64,000 nt of DNA from Clostridiales bacterium (lineage in GTDB: Bacteria > Bacillota > Clostridia > Lachnospirales > Lachnospiraceae), in assembly GCA_023663185.1 (NCBI GenBank), contig JAMPHY010000004.1:1-64000 (forward strand). Direction: 5' to 3'. Numbering within the stretch: the stretch's first letter is position 1; each line of letters starts with the position of its first letter. A program made the translations under genes and the position numbers. The notes beneath the pieces were generated by a model. It was given only the letters and a program-made list of their open reading frames with translations. It did no database searches and was not told where the DNA came from. This document shows positions 43,522 to 51,995 of this stretch, one piece after another.

Positions 43522-43899
43522 ATGAAAAAACTATCGGACTCAGAATTTGAAATTATAAAAGTCTTATGGAGTAGAGATACACCTATGACCTCTAATGAGA
43601 TATTGGATAGGTTAAAGGATAGATTTGATTGGAAACTGGCGGGACTAATGACTTTTCTGGCGAGAATGGTTGATAAAGGATATGTATACTGTGACAGGAG
43701 TACGCGGACCAATTATTATTCCGCCGTTATTTCGCAGGAACAATATCGGGTACAGGAAAGCGAGTCATTTTTGGAAAAATTATACGATAACTCTGCAACA
43801 AAGATGATAGCCCAACTTTATAAAGGAAAGAAAATGTCGCAAAATGAACTTGCTGAATTAAGAAACTATCTCGATTCATTAGAAGGAGAGAAAAAGTAA
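43522..43899 (+). CDS. BlaI/MecI/CopY-family repressor
   Basis: A 125-residue winged-helix repressor: KLSDSEFEIIKVLWSRDTPMTSNEILDRL, then LMTFLARMVDKGYVYCDRSTRTNYYSAVI, the family's DNA-binding domain and wing, and a C-terminal dimerisation helix. It overlaps the M56 peptidase gene by one base (TAATG). BlaI-type repressors are cleaved after their M56 partner senses a signal. Confidence 0.9.
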   Translation: MKKLSDSEFEIIKVLWSRDTPMTSNEILDRLKDRFDWKLAGLMTFLARMVDKGYVYCDRSTRTNYYSAVISQEQYRVQESESFLEKLYDNSATKMIAQLYKGKKMSQNELAELRNYLDSLEGEKK

Positions 43900-45572
43900 T
43901 GGGGGAGTTTATTTTCGCAGTCTTAAATACATCTCTGGTAGTGGGAACGAGTATTGTAGTCTTACATATTTTCTTTCTTTTATTAGGGAACAGTTATAGC
44001 GCAAAGTGTAGAAAGGCAATTTGGATTTTGACAGCAATTTGCTTATTGCTGCCATTCCGACTGTTTGTAACTCCGAGGGCATATACGGCAGAAATTCCCG
44101 ATGTGGTATTAAAGGAAATTGATTATGTAAAAACTTCCCATGAACAAGGCGATGTAGGACAAACAGCTTTAACAGATTTTTCAAGGCAGAATCCATCTAA
44201 GGCTGTATCAAGACTGGAAATCACTTTAGCAGACATGGCTTTTATTTTATGGGTATGTATAGGCATTCTTATGGCAGGTTACTATACGGTTGGCTATTGG
44301 CGAATGAAAAGGAAAATAAAGCGATGGGGAAATGAATGCGGCAACGAAAGTATCCGAAAAGTTCTCGTAGAGGTATCTAATCAATATGGACTGAAAAAAA
44401 TTCCCGGATTGTATATTCTGTATAATTCGTCAGCAGGACCATTTACAACAGGAGTGTTAAAGAATGTTGTGGTGCTGCCAGATGAAGTCAAAAGCGAAAG
44501 AGATTTAGGTTTTATTATGAAGCACGAAATACTTCATTGTAAAAATAAGGATATTTGCTGGAAACTACTGTTTCTTGTTGTGAATATCATTCATTGGTTT
44601 AATCCGTTTGTGTGGCTGTTGAGGAAAACTGCGGAGCAGGATATAGAGATTGCCTGTGACGAGGAGATTATATTCGACAAAACGAAAGAATATCGAGAAG
44701 AATATTGCGATGTAATTATGTCATGGGTGGCAAAAAAACAATACAAAGGGAGTACACTCTCTACCGGATATGTACAGGGGGTAAATTTTTTAAAACGAAG
44801 ATTTGCCGGTATTTTTGATAACAGAAGAAAAAAGAAAGGTTTTTTGCTTATTGGAGTAACCTGTATTTTTATAATGTTGGTTGGAAGTATGATACAAGTT
44901 AAGAGCGGCGCAAAAATATATGTAAGACGAAGGATTCCTATACTGAATGGTATAGAAGTAAGGACAGATGTAGACGGAGATAGAGAAGTAGACAAGGTGC
45001 TTGTATCGGATAATAATCCGGACGGCTGGGATTTGGTAGAAACGAGTGTAAGTGTACGCTTGAGCAGCGGTGAGGAGATGTGGATAAATTATCCTGAGCG
45101 TTGGGACTCATATCTCGTGACAGGCGATTTGAGCGGGAACGGAGCCGCCGATATTGTTCTGGTAAAAATTGCATGGATGAGCAATCACGGTGTAGGAGAT
45201 GTCACAGTGTTACATGTGCAGACAGATAAGGCGGGAAAGCCTGAATTAGTGGAATATCCCAGAAATTTTATACAAAATCCGGATTTGGAGCCGGAATGGA
45301 TAGGAGGTTGGGAGAACTATCCTTATGCGGAGGATATCGGTATTTTTGCCGAGCAGCCGTTTACTTTAGATGAGGATTGCTTTGGGGCAGCCATTATCGA
45401 GAAGGATAAAAAGACGATGTTGCGTGTAATTAAATTGGTGGACGCACAGACAGACAGCGGTATGTGCATAGACTGTTCGTATACGCCGAAAGGCTGGTAT
45501 ATCGAGGATATACAGATGGTTTATGATTACTACGGCGGAGACTGGGACGATGTGCTGTTAGGCGATATTTAA
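43899..45572 (+). CDS. BlaR1/MecR1-like M56 membrane peptidase with non-penicillin-binding sensor
   Basis: The 557-residue protein has an N-terminal four-helix membrane part and the M56 zinc site HEILHCKNKD (about residues 208-217) with ACDEE as the third-ligand region. After a membrane segment (GFLLIGVTCIFIMLVGSM) the extracellular part has FG-GAP/VCBS-like motifs (TDVDGDREVDKVLVSD and TGDLSGNGAADIVLV) instead of the penicillin-binding sensor of BlaR1. It probably senses an envelope cue and inactivates the BlaI-like repressor. A lipoprotein gene follows 25 nt later. The signal is not readable. Confidence 0.85.
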   Translation: MGEFIFAVLNTSLVVGTSIVVLHIFFLLLGNSYSAKCRKAIWILTAICLLLPFRLFVTPRAYTAEIPDVVLKEIDYVKTSHEQGDVGQTALTDFSRQNPSKAVSRLEITLADMAFILWVCIGILMAGYYTVGYWRMKRKIKRWGNECGNESIRKVLVEVSNQYGLKKIPGLYILYNSSAGPFTTGVLKNVVVLPDEVKSERDLGFIMKHEILHCKNKDICWKLLFLVVNIIHWFNPFVWLLRKTAEQDIEIACDEEIIFDKTKEYREEYCDVIMSWVAKKQYKGSTLSTGYVQGVNFLKRRFAGIFDNRRKKKGFLLIGVTCIFIMLVGSMIQVKSGAKIYVRRRIPILNGIEVRTDVDGDREVDKVLVSDNNPDGWDLVETSVSVRLSSGEEMWINYPERWDSYLVTGDLSGNGAADIVLVKIAWMSNHGVGDVTVLHVQTDKAGKPELVEYPRNFIQNPDLEPEWIGGWENYPYAEDIGIFAEQPFTLDEDCFGAAIIEKDKKTMLRVIKLVDAQTDSGMCIDCSYTPKGWYIEDIQMVYDYYGGDWDDVLLGDI

Positions 45573-45597
45573 GCTGCTGTAAGAAAGGATTGATGTT

Positions 45598-46149
45598 ATG
45601 AAAAAAGTATGGAGTTGTTTATTAGTTACATTGTTGTCTGCTATTATAGCAGGTTGTGCCAAAGATACAGAAGTCATTCCAGCAGAGAACTTCTGGAAAA
45701 TAGAAACTAATGAGGATAACGTTATAAAATTTGCCACAGGTCTTGAAATAATATTGCCTGATGAATATAGAGAAAAGATAGTTTTTGAGACGGAAAGCGA
45801 TAATAGTAGTTTTAACAGGCTGTTAGTGTGTGAGAAAGGAAATGCAGATGAAGGGCTGGGTGGAATTTTATTTTGCTTAGAGCTTATTGAATATACGGAA
45901 AATCCGCTGGTTATTATGGATTGGGATAAATTATTTGGCTTGTATGAACAGGGAGATAAAGAATATGTATTGCTTTTAACCTTACCTGACGACAGGCAGT
46001 ATTCGGAAGATAATCAGGCTCTGATAAATACCTATATGGAATTAAGTTCTATAGTAGAGAATGTCACTATTAATACAGATAAAATGCCTAATTTTGTCAA
46101 GAAAGATATCAGCGAATTAGAGTGGATTGTATATGAAGGTGATTTATAA
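45598..46149 (+). CDS. Small lipoprotein of the BlaI/M56 operon
   Basis: A 183-residue protein with lipoprotein signal MKKVWSCLLVTLLSAIIAGC (lipidated Cys20) and a mature domain with no recognised family (IKFATGLEIILPDEYREKIVF onwards). GAAAGGA precedes the ATG. As third gene of the operon it may be the regulated output or a co-sensor. Confidence 0.75.
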   Translation: MKKVWSCLLVTLLSAIIAGCAKDTEVIPAENFWKIETNEDNVIKFATGLEIILPDEYREKIVFETESDNSSFNRLLVCEKGNADEGLGGILFCLELIEYTENPLVIMDWDKLFGLYEQGDKEYVLLLTLPDDRQYSEDNQALINTYMELSSIVENVTINTDKMPNFVKKDISELEWIVYEGDL

Positions 46150-46198
46150 TTAAGTAAATCGTAAACCACTAAATTTTATTTTGTCTGCGGTACAATAA

Positions 46199-46242
46199 GA
46201 AAACCCCGAAACTGCGCCTTTGCAGCTTTGGGGTTTTCTTTT
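46199..46242 (+). terminator. Terminator of the BlaI/M56/lipoprotein operon
   Basis: GAAAACCCC (46199-46207) pairs with GGGGTTTTC (46230-46238), with an inner CTGC/GCAG helix, followed by TTTT. The A run on the left arm makes it potentially bidirectional. Confidence 0.85.
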
Positions 46243-46415
46243 AGGGGAGGATAAGTATTTCATTATCTTTTGACTACTATCATTATTACCTTATTTACAA
46301 GGTTTATTCAGCGTGACAAATTTTTCCGAATTTTTTTAAAAAGATAAATATAATTTTACTTTTTCCCTAAAATGTTATATACTAACGGAGTATAAAGAAG
46401 GAGGCATGGTTACAA

Positions 46416-46922
46416 ATGACATTATTGGATAAATGGCGCGAAAAAGCATATTCTGAGACAACCGACAGGGCGGCTTTGCAGAAAATATGGGCGGATTACT
46501 TCGCTAAAGAAAAAGAAATCTATATGCAGCTTTTGAAAAATCCCGACGAAGTGGTAGAGGGAACGGTAAAGGAGCTTGCTGAAAAATATGATGTTGATAT
46601 TATGACAATGACAGGCTTTTTGGACGGTATCAACGACAGCTTGAAGACTCCTAATCCGATTGAGGAAATGGAAGAGGATACTAAGGTAAATCTTGGATTT
46701 GAGAAAGCGCTGCTTTATAAAAATATGGTAGCGGCGGATGCGGACTGGCTCTATAATCTGGAAGAGTGGAACGATATCTTTGATGAAGATACCAGAAAGA
46801 CTCTTTACAGGGAGCAGAAGGATTCCACCACAATCCGCAAAGAAGCTAAAATATATCCTAACGATCCTTGTCCATGCGGGAGTGGAAAAAAATATAAGAA
46901 ATGTTGTGGCAGAAATGCGTGA
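46416..46922 (+). CDS. SEC-C motif protein
   Basis: A 168-residue soluble protein ending in [19 protein letters not shown], a zinc-binding SEC-C motif as at the SecA C-terminus. The upstream helical part ([27 protein letters not shown], then [25 protein letters not shown]) resembles small SEC-C proteins of clostridia with unknown role. AAGGAGG lies upstream of the ATG. The stop overlaps the start of the next gene. Confidence 0.8.
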   Translation: MTLLDKWREKAYSETTDRAALQKIWADYFAKEKEIYMQLLKNPDEVVEGTVKELAEKYDVDIMTMTGFLDGINDSLKTPNPIEEMEEDTKVNLGFEKALLYKNMVAADADWLYNLEEWNDIFDEDTRKTLYREQKDSTTIRKEAKIYPNDPCPCGSGKKYKKCCGRNA

Positions 46923-47439
46923 AAACGAAGTAAGCAGTAAAGTGGAAAACGACGTAAGCAGCGAAGCGGAAGATGCCAGACAACTAAATGGCACGCGCGT
47001 GCAGGACGCCGTGGCTTTATTTGAGATCGGCTACAACTGTGCACAATCGGTATTTGCCGCCTATGCCGATTTATTTGGCATGGATATGAAGACGGCGCTG
47101 AAAATGTCAAGCGCAATGGGCGCAGGAGTCGGGCGTATGCGTGAAGTCTGCGGAGTGGTGTCTTCGATGGCGATGCTTGCGGGATTGAAGGAAGGCAATG
47201 ACGACCCTGAAAATGAAGAGGCAAAAGCGCATATTTACGGGCTTGTACGGCGTATGAGCGCTGAGTTTAGGACACAGCATGGGACAATCATATGCAGGGA
47301 GCTGCTTGGCATAGAAGGCATGGAAGAGAGCGCGAAGCCTTCCATAAGGACGCCGGAGTTCTATGCGTCCAGACCGTGCAGGAAGCTTATCGCCCATGCT
47401 GCGCAGATAATAGAGGACACTCTCTTGACGCAGGATTAG
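46915..47439 (+). CDS. C_GCAxxG_C_C family probable redox protein
   Basis: A 174-residue protein containing [48 protein letters not shown] and RPCRKLI, the Cys pattern of the C_GCAxxG_C_C family, whose members are thought to bind redox cofactors. The first 30 residues are charged and poorly conserved-looking, so the start is uncertain; ATG 46915 overlaps the SEC-C stop by 8 bp and allows translational coupling. A longer in-frame opening inside the SEC-C gene is rejected. Confidence 0.8.
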   Translation: MRENEVSSKVENDVSSEAEDARQLNGTRVQDAVALFEIGYNCAQSVFAAYADLFGMDMKTALKMSSAMGAGVGRMREVCGVVSSMAMLAGLKEGNDDPENEEAKAHIYGLVRRMSAEFRTQHGTIICRELLGIEGMEESAKPSIRTPEFYASRPCRKLIAHAAQIIEDTLLTQD

Positions 47440-47460
47440 TATAAAAAGGAGATGCGGTAT

Positions 47461-47817
47461 ATGGTAACGACAATAGCATTTGTGAAAAAAACGGCGGCGG
47501 AATTAAAGAAAGCTTCCGTAAAATTTTTTCAGGGTGAAATTACGGTAAGCAAGAGGGAATGTTGGCTGGTAGGCATCATACTGCTGCTTACGGGAATCGC
47601 AATCGGTCTGATAAATGCGCCGCTGACGCATGGCGTAAACATAAGTATGTTCAGTAATAACGGCAATAACAGCGGCAATGGTAATGGTAATGGAAACGGT
47701 ACTGATAATGGAGACGATAGTCCCATTCATACAGATAAAGACAAGTTATGTCAACCAAATTCAAAAAAAGGTAAAAATAAATGCCGATGTGGCAGGAAGG
47801 AGTATGATAATCAATGA
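47461..47817 (+). CDS. Small single-pass membrane protein upstream of thrS
   Basis: A 118-residue protein with one membrane segment (CWLVGIILLLTGIAIGLI), an Asn/Gly low-complexity stretch (GNGNGNGNG) and a Lys/Cys-rich tail ending KCRCGRKEYDNQ. AAAGGAG lies 10 nt before ATG 47461, favouring it over ATG 47452. It overlaps thrS by 4 bp. No family recognised. Confidence 0.65.
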   Translation: MVTTIAFVKKTAAELKKASVKFFQGEITVSKRECWLVGIILLLTGIAIGLINAPLTHGVNISMFSNNGNNSGNGNGNGNGTDNGDDSPIHTDKDKLCQPNSKKGKNKCRCGRKEYDNQ

Positions 47818-49772
47818 AAATCACATTAAAAGACGGTTCGGCGAAAGAATATGCGCAGCCTATGAGCATATATGAAATTGCTGCGGATATTTCAGAAGGA
47901 CTGGCAAGGGCAGCATGTGCCGGAGAAGTAGACGGTAAGGTGGAAGATCTGCGAACTATAATAGATAAGGACTGCGAGCTGAATATCGTGACGGCAAACG
48001 ACGCTGCCGGGCTTAGAGTTATCAGACATACTGCTTCCCATGTGCTTGCAGAGGCGGTTAAAAGACTGTTCCCGAGTGCTAAGGTAACAATCGGACCGGC
48101 TATTGACGAAGGCTTTTATTATGACTTTGACGCGGAGCCTTTTTCCAGAGAAGATTTGGACAAACTGGAAGCCGAGATGAAGAAGATTATAAAAGAAGGG
48201 CATAAGATAGAGCGATTTACGCTGCCGCGCGAAGAGGCGATTCGCTTCATGGAGGAAAAAGGCGAGCCTTATAAGGTGGAGTTGATAAAAGACCTGCCGG
48301 AAGATGCGGAGATTTCCTTCTACGATCAGGGCGGATTCGTAGATTTGTGCGCGGGACCACATCTTATGAGTACGAAAAATATTAAGGCGTATAAGCTGAT
48401 ATCATCGTCGATGGCTTACTGGCGGGGCGATTCCAATAAGGCGCAGCTTCAGCGTATTTACGGCACGGCTTTTCAGAAAAAAGAAGAGCTTGAGGCGTAT
48501 TTAGAACATTTGGAGGATATAAAGCGGCGAGACCACAATAAACTCGGACGCGAAATGGAATTATTTACAACGGTGGACGTAATCGGTCAGGGACTTCCAC
48601 TGTTGCTTCCTAAGGGCACTAAGATGATTATGAAGATGCAGCGCTGGATAGAGGACCTTGAGGATAAAGAGTGGGGATATGTGCGGACCAAGACTCCGCT
48701 TATGGCAAAGAGCGATTTATACAAGATGTCGGGGCATTGGGACCATTATAAAGAAGGAATGTTTGTACTTGGAGACGAGGAAAAGGATAAAGAAGTGCTT
48801 GCGCTTCGTCCGATGACCTGCCCGTTCCAATATTTTTGCTATAAAAACAGCCAGCATTCTTATAGAGAGCTGCCGATTCGCTATGGCGAGACCTCGACTT
48901 TATTCAGAAACGAGGATTCCGGCGAGATGCACGGACTTACCAGAGTGCGCCAATTTACGATTTCCGAAGGTCATTTGATTGTCAGACCTGACCAGATGGT
49001 AGAAGAGTTTAAAGGCTGTATGGCGCTTGCCAAACATTGTCTGACTGTGCTTGGCGTGGAAGAGGACGTGACTTACCATTTGTCCAAATGGGATCCCGAC
49101 AATCGTGAGAAGTATATCGGCGAGCCGGAGGTATGGAACGAAACCGAGCAGCATATCAGAGAGATTTTGACAGAGTTAAATATTTCCTTCGTGGAAGATA
49201 TCGGCGAAGCGGCGTTCTACGGACCGAAGGTAGATATCAACGCTAAGAACGTATACGGCAAAGAAGATACGATGATTACTATTCAGTGGGACGCTCTTTT
49301 AGCGGAGCAGTTCGACATGTATTATATCGACCAGAACGGCGAGAAGCAGCGTCCGTATATCATACACAGAACTTCTATGGGCTGCTATGAGAGGACTTTA
49401 GCATGGCTGATAGAGAAATACGCGGGCAAATTCCCGACATGGCTGTGTCCTGAACAGGTGCGCGTACTTCCTATTTCCGAGAAATATGAAGAATATGCCG
49501 AGTCAGTCAGAAAAGAACTGGCAAGAAATGATATCGACGTGACGGTTGACAACCGCTCCGAGAAGATTGGCTTCAAAATCCGTGAGGCAAGGCTGGCGAA
49601 GATTCCGTATATGCTGGTAGTAGGGCAACAGGAGGAAGAGGAAGGCACTGTTTCTGTCAGAAGCCGTTTTGCAGGAGACGAGGGCGTCAAGCCGCTTGGC
49701 GATTTTATCGAGCAGATTTGTAAAGAAATAAGAACCAAAGAAATCCGCAAGGAAGAAAATGCGGCTGAATAA
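47814..49772 (+). CDS. thrS: Threonyl-tRNA synthetase
   Basis: The 652-residue enzyme has all ThrS parts: N-terminal TGS domain (MKITLKDGSAKEYAQPMSIYE), editing domain with RHTASHVLAEAVKRLFP, class II core with LRPMTCPFQYFCYKNSQHSY carrying the zinc-ligand Cys, RNEDSGEMHGLTRVRQF (motif 2), HRTSMGCYERTLAWLIEKY (motif 3), and a C-terminal anticodon domain from PTWLCPEQVRVLPI. It charges tRNAThr. AAGGAG precedes the ATG, which overlaps the upstream small gene (ATGA). No T-box leader is visible directly upstream; control must lie further up or be absent. Confidence 0.97.
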   Translation: MKITLKDGSAKEYAQPMSIYEIAADISEGLARAACAGEVDGKVEDLRTIIDKDCELNIVTANDAAGLRVIRHTASHVLAEAVKRLFPSAKVTIGPAIDEGFYYDFDAEPFSREDLDKLEAEMKKIIKEGHKIERFTLPREEAIRFMEEKGEPYKVELIKDLPEDAEISFYDQGGFVDLCAGPHLMSTKNIKAYKLISSSMAYWRGDSNKAQLQRIYGTAFQKKEELEAYLEHLEDIKRRDHNKLGREMELFTTVDVIGQGLPLLLPKGTKMIMKMQRWIEDLEDKEWGYVRTKTPLMAKSDLYKMSGHWDHYKEGMFVLGDEEKDKEVLALRPMTCPFQYFCYKNSQHSYRELPIRYGETSTLFRNEDSGEMHGLTRVRQFTISEGHLIVRPDQMVEEFKGCMALAKHCLTVLGVEEDVTYHLSKWDPDNREKYIGEPEVWNETEQHIREILTELNISFVEDIGEAAFYGPKVDINAKNVYGKEDTMITIQWDALLAEQFDMYYIDQNGEKQRPYIIHRTSMGCYERTLAWLIEKYAGKFPTWLCPEQVRVLPISEKYEEYAESVRKELARNDIDVTVDNRSEKIGFKIREARLAKIPYMLVVGQQEEEEGTVSVRSRFAGDEGVKPLGDFIEQICKEIRTKEIRKEENAAE

Positions 49773-49873
49773 TATGAAACGCCGCAGCACTTCTGAATAA
49801 ATACTTTAATATAGGAAATAATAACCTTAATAGCGTGTTAAGACGTTAAAAATGGACATTTTAGGAGGTTATT

Positions 49874-50188
49874 ATGGCAGAATTAAAATGCGGCGTGGAA
49901 AATTGCGGGTATAATCAGGAGTGTTATTGTTGTAAGGGCGATATTATGGTAGGCGGACAACATGCGTGCGATTGTGACGATACATGTTGTGAGAGCTTCG
50001 TTCAGAGGAGAGACGATTCGTATACAAGTTCGCTTTCCCACCCAAGCAGGACGATAAGCATTGACTGCGAGGCGGCAAATTGTAAGTACAACAGTAATTA
50101 TAAGTGTTACGCGGAGCACGTTGACATCAAGGGCTGCGGAGCGGCAGATTGTAAAGAGACGGAGTGCGCGACGTTTAGAGAGGCGTAA
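49874..50188 (+). CDS. Two-domain DUF1540 Cys-rich protein
   Basis: A 104-residue protein made of two DUF1540 repeats, each with about six Cys: LKCGVENCGYNQECYCCKGDI...C and IDCEAANCKYNSNYKCYAEHV...C, probably metal-binding. Function unknown; common in clostridia, often spore-associated by report. AGGAGG lies 7 nt before the ATG. It has its own terminator downstream. Confidence 0.85.
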   Translation: MAELKCGVENCGYNQECYCCKGDIMVGGQHACDCDDTCCESFVQRRDDSYTSSLSHPSRTISIDCEAANCKYNSNYKCYAEHVDIKGCGAADCKETECATFREA

Positions 50189-50201
50189 AAGTAAAAGTAT
50201 G

Positions 50202-50250
50202 GTCCGCGGTTGTGCGTAGGATTATATAGTACAACTGCGGACTGAGTTTT
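50202..50250 (+). terminator. Terminator after the DUF1540 gene
   Basis: GTCCGCGGTTGT (50202-50213) pairs with ACAACTGCGGAC (50231-50242, one G-T pair), followed by TGAGTTTTT. Confidence 0.85.
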
Positions 50251-50333
50251 TGAATAGACTTTACATATTTTATGTAATACACTATAATGAGATTGTATCG
50301 ATAAATACTATCAATCAAAAAGGCGGTGGAAGG

Positions 50334-50510
50334 ATGGTAGCAGATATGAGTTTAGAAGAACAAAAAGAAATCGCTATTAATAGGTATGTAGATTTAATGA
50401 GAATTAAAGCACATGAAACAGGTGAGAATAAAGAACTTGATTATCAAATCAAAGTTGCAAAAGTAAAGTTGTCAAGTTTTGGAATTGATTATTCTGAACT
50501 TGAATTTTAA
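50334..50510 (+). CDS. Small hypothetical protein, 58 aa
   Basis: A short helical, charged protein (MSLEEQKEIAINRYVDLMRIKAHETG...). No family recognised. ATG 50334 is behind GGCGGTGGAAGG; another ATG follows four codons later. It stands alone between a terminator and the Rpn remnant. Confidence 0.5.
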   Translation: MVADMSLEEQKEIAINRYVDLMRIKAHETGENKELDYQIKVAKVKLSSFGIDYSELEF

Positions 50511-50540
50511 AACGGACACCACAATCCGCCTTAAAATATT

Positions 50541-50756
50541 TTGACAGTCTGGCGCCGCAGGATGCCTTTACGGCGGAATTGGAAAAAAGGAAAGACACCT
50601 GAAGAAATTGCGGATGATTTAGAAACTGACAGTTTAGAAAAAGTACAGCGTATCTGCAAAATAGCGGGAAAATATGCTCCGAATTATGACGTAGAGAGTA
50701 TTCTTTATGAGTATATGCGTTGTAAGTTTAAAAGTATAAATTTAAGAGGTGGTTAA
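50541..50756 (+). pseudogene. C-terminal remnant of an Rpn-like (PD-(D/E)XK transposase family) gene
   Basis: KTPEEIADDLETDSLEKVQRICKIAGKYAPNYDVE matches the C-terminal tail of the Rpn-like proteins that are common in Lachnospiraceae. Upstream, DSLAPQDAFTAELEK is readable in another frame and runs into the remnant through a frameshift near 50580-50600. No nuclease domain is left. Confidence 0.65.
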
Positions 50757-50813
50757 TCCCACCTCTTTAGTTTTATCCAAAGAATTCGTATTTTCCTTGT
50801 AAAAGCATATTGT

Positions 50814-51188
50814 TCAGACACGCTGAGTTTCCTTGAAAGCCTTTATTATTCTGATAAATGTCTGGATTTCTTCCGGGCTGGCATCCTTTACTGTATCGTA
50901 TAACAGACGGAGAGACGTGTTGTGCTGAATATTCAGGGCTATTTCTTTTACGTCATTATTAATTGGGATATCCGTAAATTTGTCATAATCCACGTTATCG
51001 TCAAGAAAATAGTCAATTTTAACACCGAAATAGTCAGATATCTTTTGCAGCTTGTCGTTTTTAGGTTCGCTCCGACCGTTTTTCCAATCTGAAAATGTGG
51101 ATTTAGCGATTTTAGTTCCACGTGAGACGTCGGCGTCTTTTAAATTCATGGAATTTCTTAGTTGAACATATCTTTCATACTTTGTCAT
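50814..51188 (-). CDS. XRE-family repressor divergent from loaP
   Basis: A 124-residue protein: N-terminal helix-turn-helix MNLKDADVSRGTKIAKSTFSDWKNGRSEPKN (about 14-44) and a C-terminal helical part for oligomerisation. GGAGG lies 8 nt before the ATG. It is divergent from loaP across 300 bp that contain a perfect 18-bp inverted repeat, the likely operator. It probably represses itself and the polysaccharide operon; the inducing signal is unknown. Confidence 0.85.
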   Translation of the reverse strand: MTKYERYVQLRNSMNLKDADVSRGTKIAKSTFSDWKNGRSEPKNDKLQKISDYFGVKIDYFLDDNVDYDKFTDIPINNDVKEIALNIQHNTSLRLLYDTVKDASPEEIQTFIRIIKAFKETQRV

Positions 51189-51218
51189 TTAATACCTCCA
51201 AAAATAAAGTGAAAAATT

Positions 51219-51271
51219 TTTTTGTTCTATGAAAACACAACGCAAAACAAAAAGTTTTCATAGAACAAAAA
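51219..51271. promoter_or_regulatory. Perfect 18-bp inverted repeat, probable operator
   Basis: TTTTTGTTCTATGAAAAC (51219-51236) and GTTTTCATAGAACAAAAA (51254-51271) are exact complements with a 17-nt spacer. The repeat lies upstream of the XRE gene start on one side and just upstream of the loaP -35 box on the other. A degenerate half-site, ATGAAAAACGAAC, lies in the promoter spacer. Confidence 0.75.
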
Positions 51272-51283
51272 GCGCAAAAACTA

Positions 51284-51312
51284 TTGACAAATTATGAAAA
51301 ACGAACTAATAT
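51284..51312 (+). promoter_or_regulatory. Sigma70 promoter of the loaP polysaccharide operon
   Basis: TTGACA (51284-51289), 17 nt, TAATAT (51307-51312). The same pair with the same spacing recurs at 54911-54939. Confidence 0.82.
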
Positions 51313-51316
51313 TAAT

Positions 51317-51400
51317 AAAATAGTTCGGAATTCATAACATACAGCGAATTATAATAGGTTTTGTGGTGACTCTTATTATAACTGAATTCCGAACTATTTT
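51317..51400 (+). promoter_or_regulatory. Leader hairpin of the loaP operon
   Basis: Perfect 18-bp arms AAAATAGTTCGGAATTCA (51317-51334) and TGAATTCCGAACTATTTT (51383-51400), with an inner TTATAATA/TTATTATAA pairing, lie right after the promoter. A second, smaller TTCCG/CGGAA hairpin follows at about 51424-51447. LoaP proteins are known to need a leader RNA hairpin to suppress downstream terminators, so this could be the recognition element or an attenuator. Confidence 0.65.
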
Positions 51401-51488
51401 CAATAAAACGTTTACTTTTTAGTTTTCCGTATAAAATGTTGGCGGAAGGCTTAATAAAGTACTGCTATTTTAGCATGGAGGTGACGCC

Positions 51489-51995
51489 ATGTGGTACATA
51501 GCGCAGGTGCGGCTTGGAACCGAGGAACAGATTAAGCACAAGTGTATCAAGATTGCAGATAAAAGAATATTAGAGCAATGCTTCATTCCCCACTACAAAG
51601 AAATGAAAAGATACCAGGGCGCATGGCATACGCAGGAGAAGATATTGTTTCCGGGATATGTATTTATGATAAGCAGCCATGCGGAAGAACTGAATAAAAG
51701 TCTCGGCAATGTAATTGGACTTGTGAAGATGCTTGGCACGGGAGATGAGATTGTACCGCTTAAGGAAAGCGAAGAGGAACTGTTAGAACATATGGGAGTC
51801 CGTGAGAACACGCTGGATATTTCCACGGGAGTCATAAAAAACGGAGTTGTCCATGTCACGAAAGGTCCGCTTACGGGATTGGAAAGTTATATCCGTAAGA
51901 TAGACAGGCATAAAAGGAAAGCATGGCTTGAGCTTAACCTGTCAGGGAGTCAGATGCGAATAGAAGCTGGATTGGAGATTACGGAGAAGAGTTGA
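51489..51995 (+). CDS. loaP: LoaP-type NusG-paralogue antiterminator
   Basis: The 168-residue product opens MWYIAQVRLGTEEQIKHKC (NusG NGN domain), has CFIPHYKEMKRYQGAWHTQEKILFPGYVFM, and a C-terminal KOW domain VVHVTKGPLTGLESYIRKIDRHKRKAWLEL. LoaP proteins bind RNA polymerase and promote transcription of long polysaccharide or metabolite operons. GGAGG precedes the ATG. It is first in the operon after a strong promoter and leader hairpin, and its stop overlaps the next gene start by one base. Confidence 0.92.
   Translation: MWYIAQVRLGTEEQIKHKCIKIADKRILEQCFIPHYKEMKRYQGAWHTQEKILFPGYVFMISSHAEELNKSLGNVIGLVKMLGTGDEIVPLKESEEELLEHMGVRENTLDISTGVIKNGVVHVTKGPLTGLESYIRKIDRHKRKAWLELNLSGSQMRIEAGLEITEKS

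Noticed and set aside
47461-47813. T-box riboswitch upstream of thrS
   Set aside because: The region directly upstream of thrS is coding for a small membrane protein and I found no TGGNACCGCG-like antiterminator sequence or terminator there.
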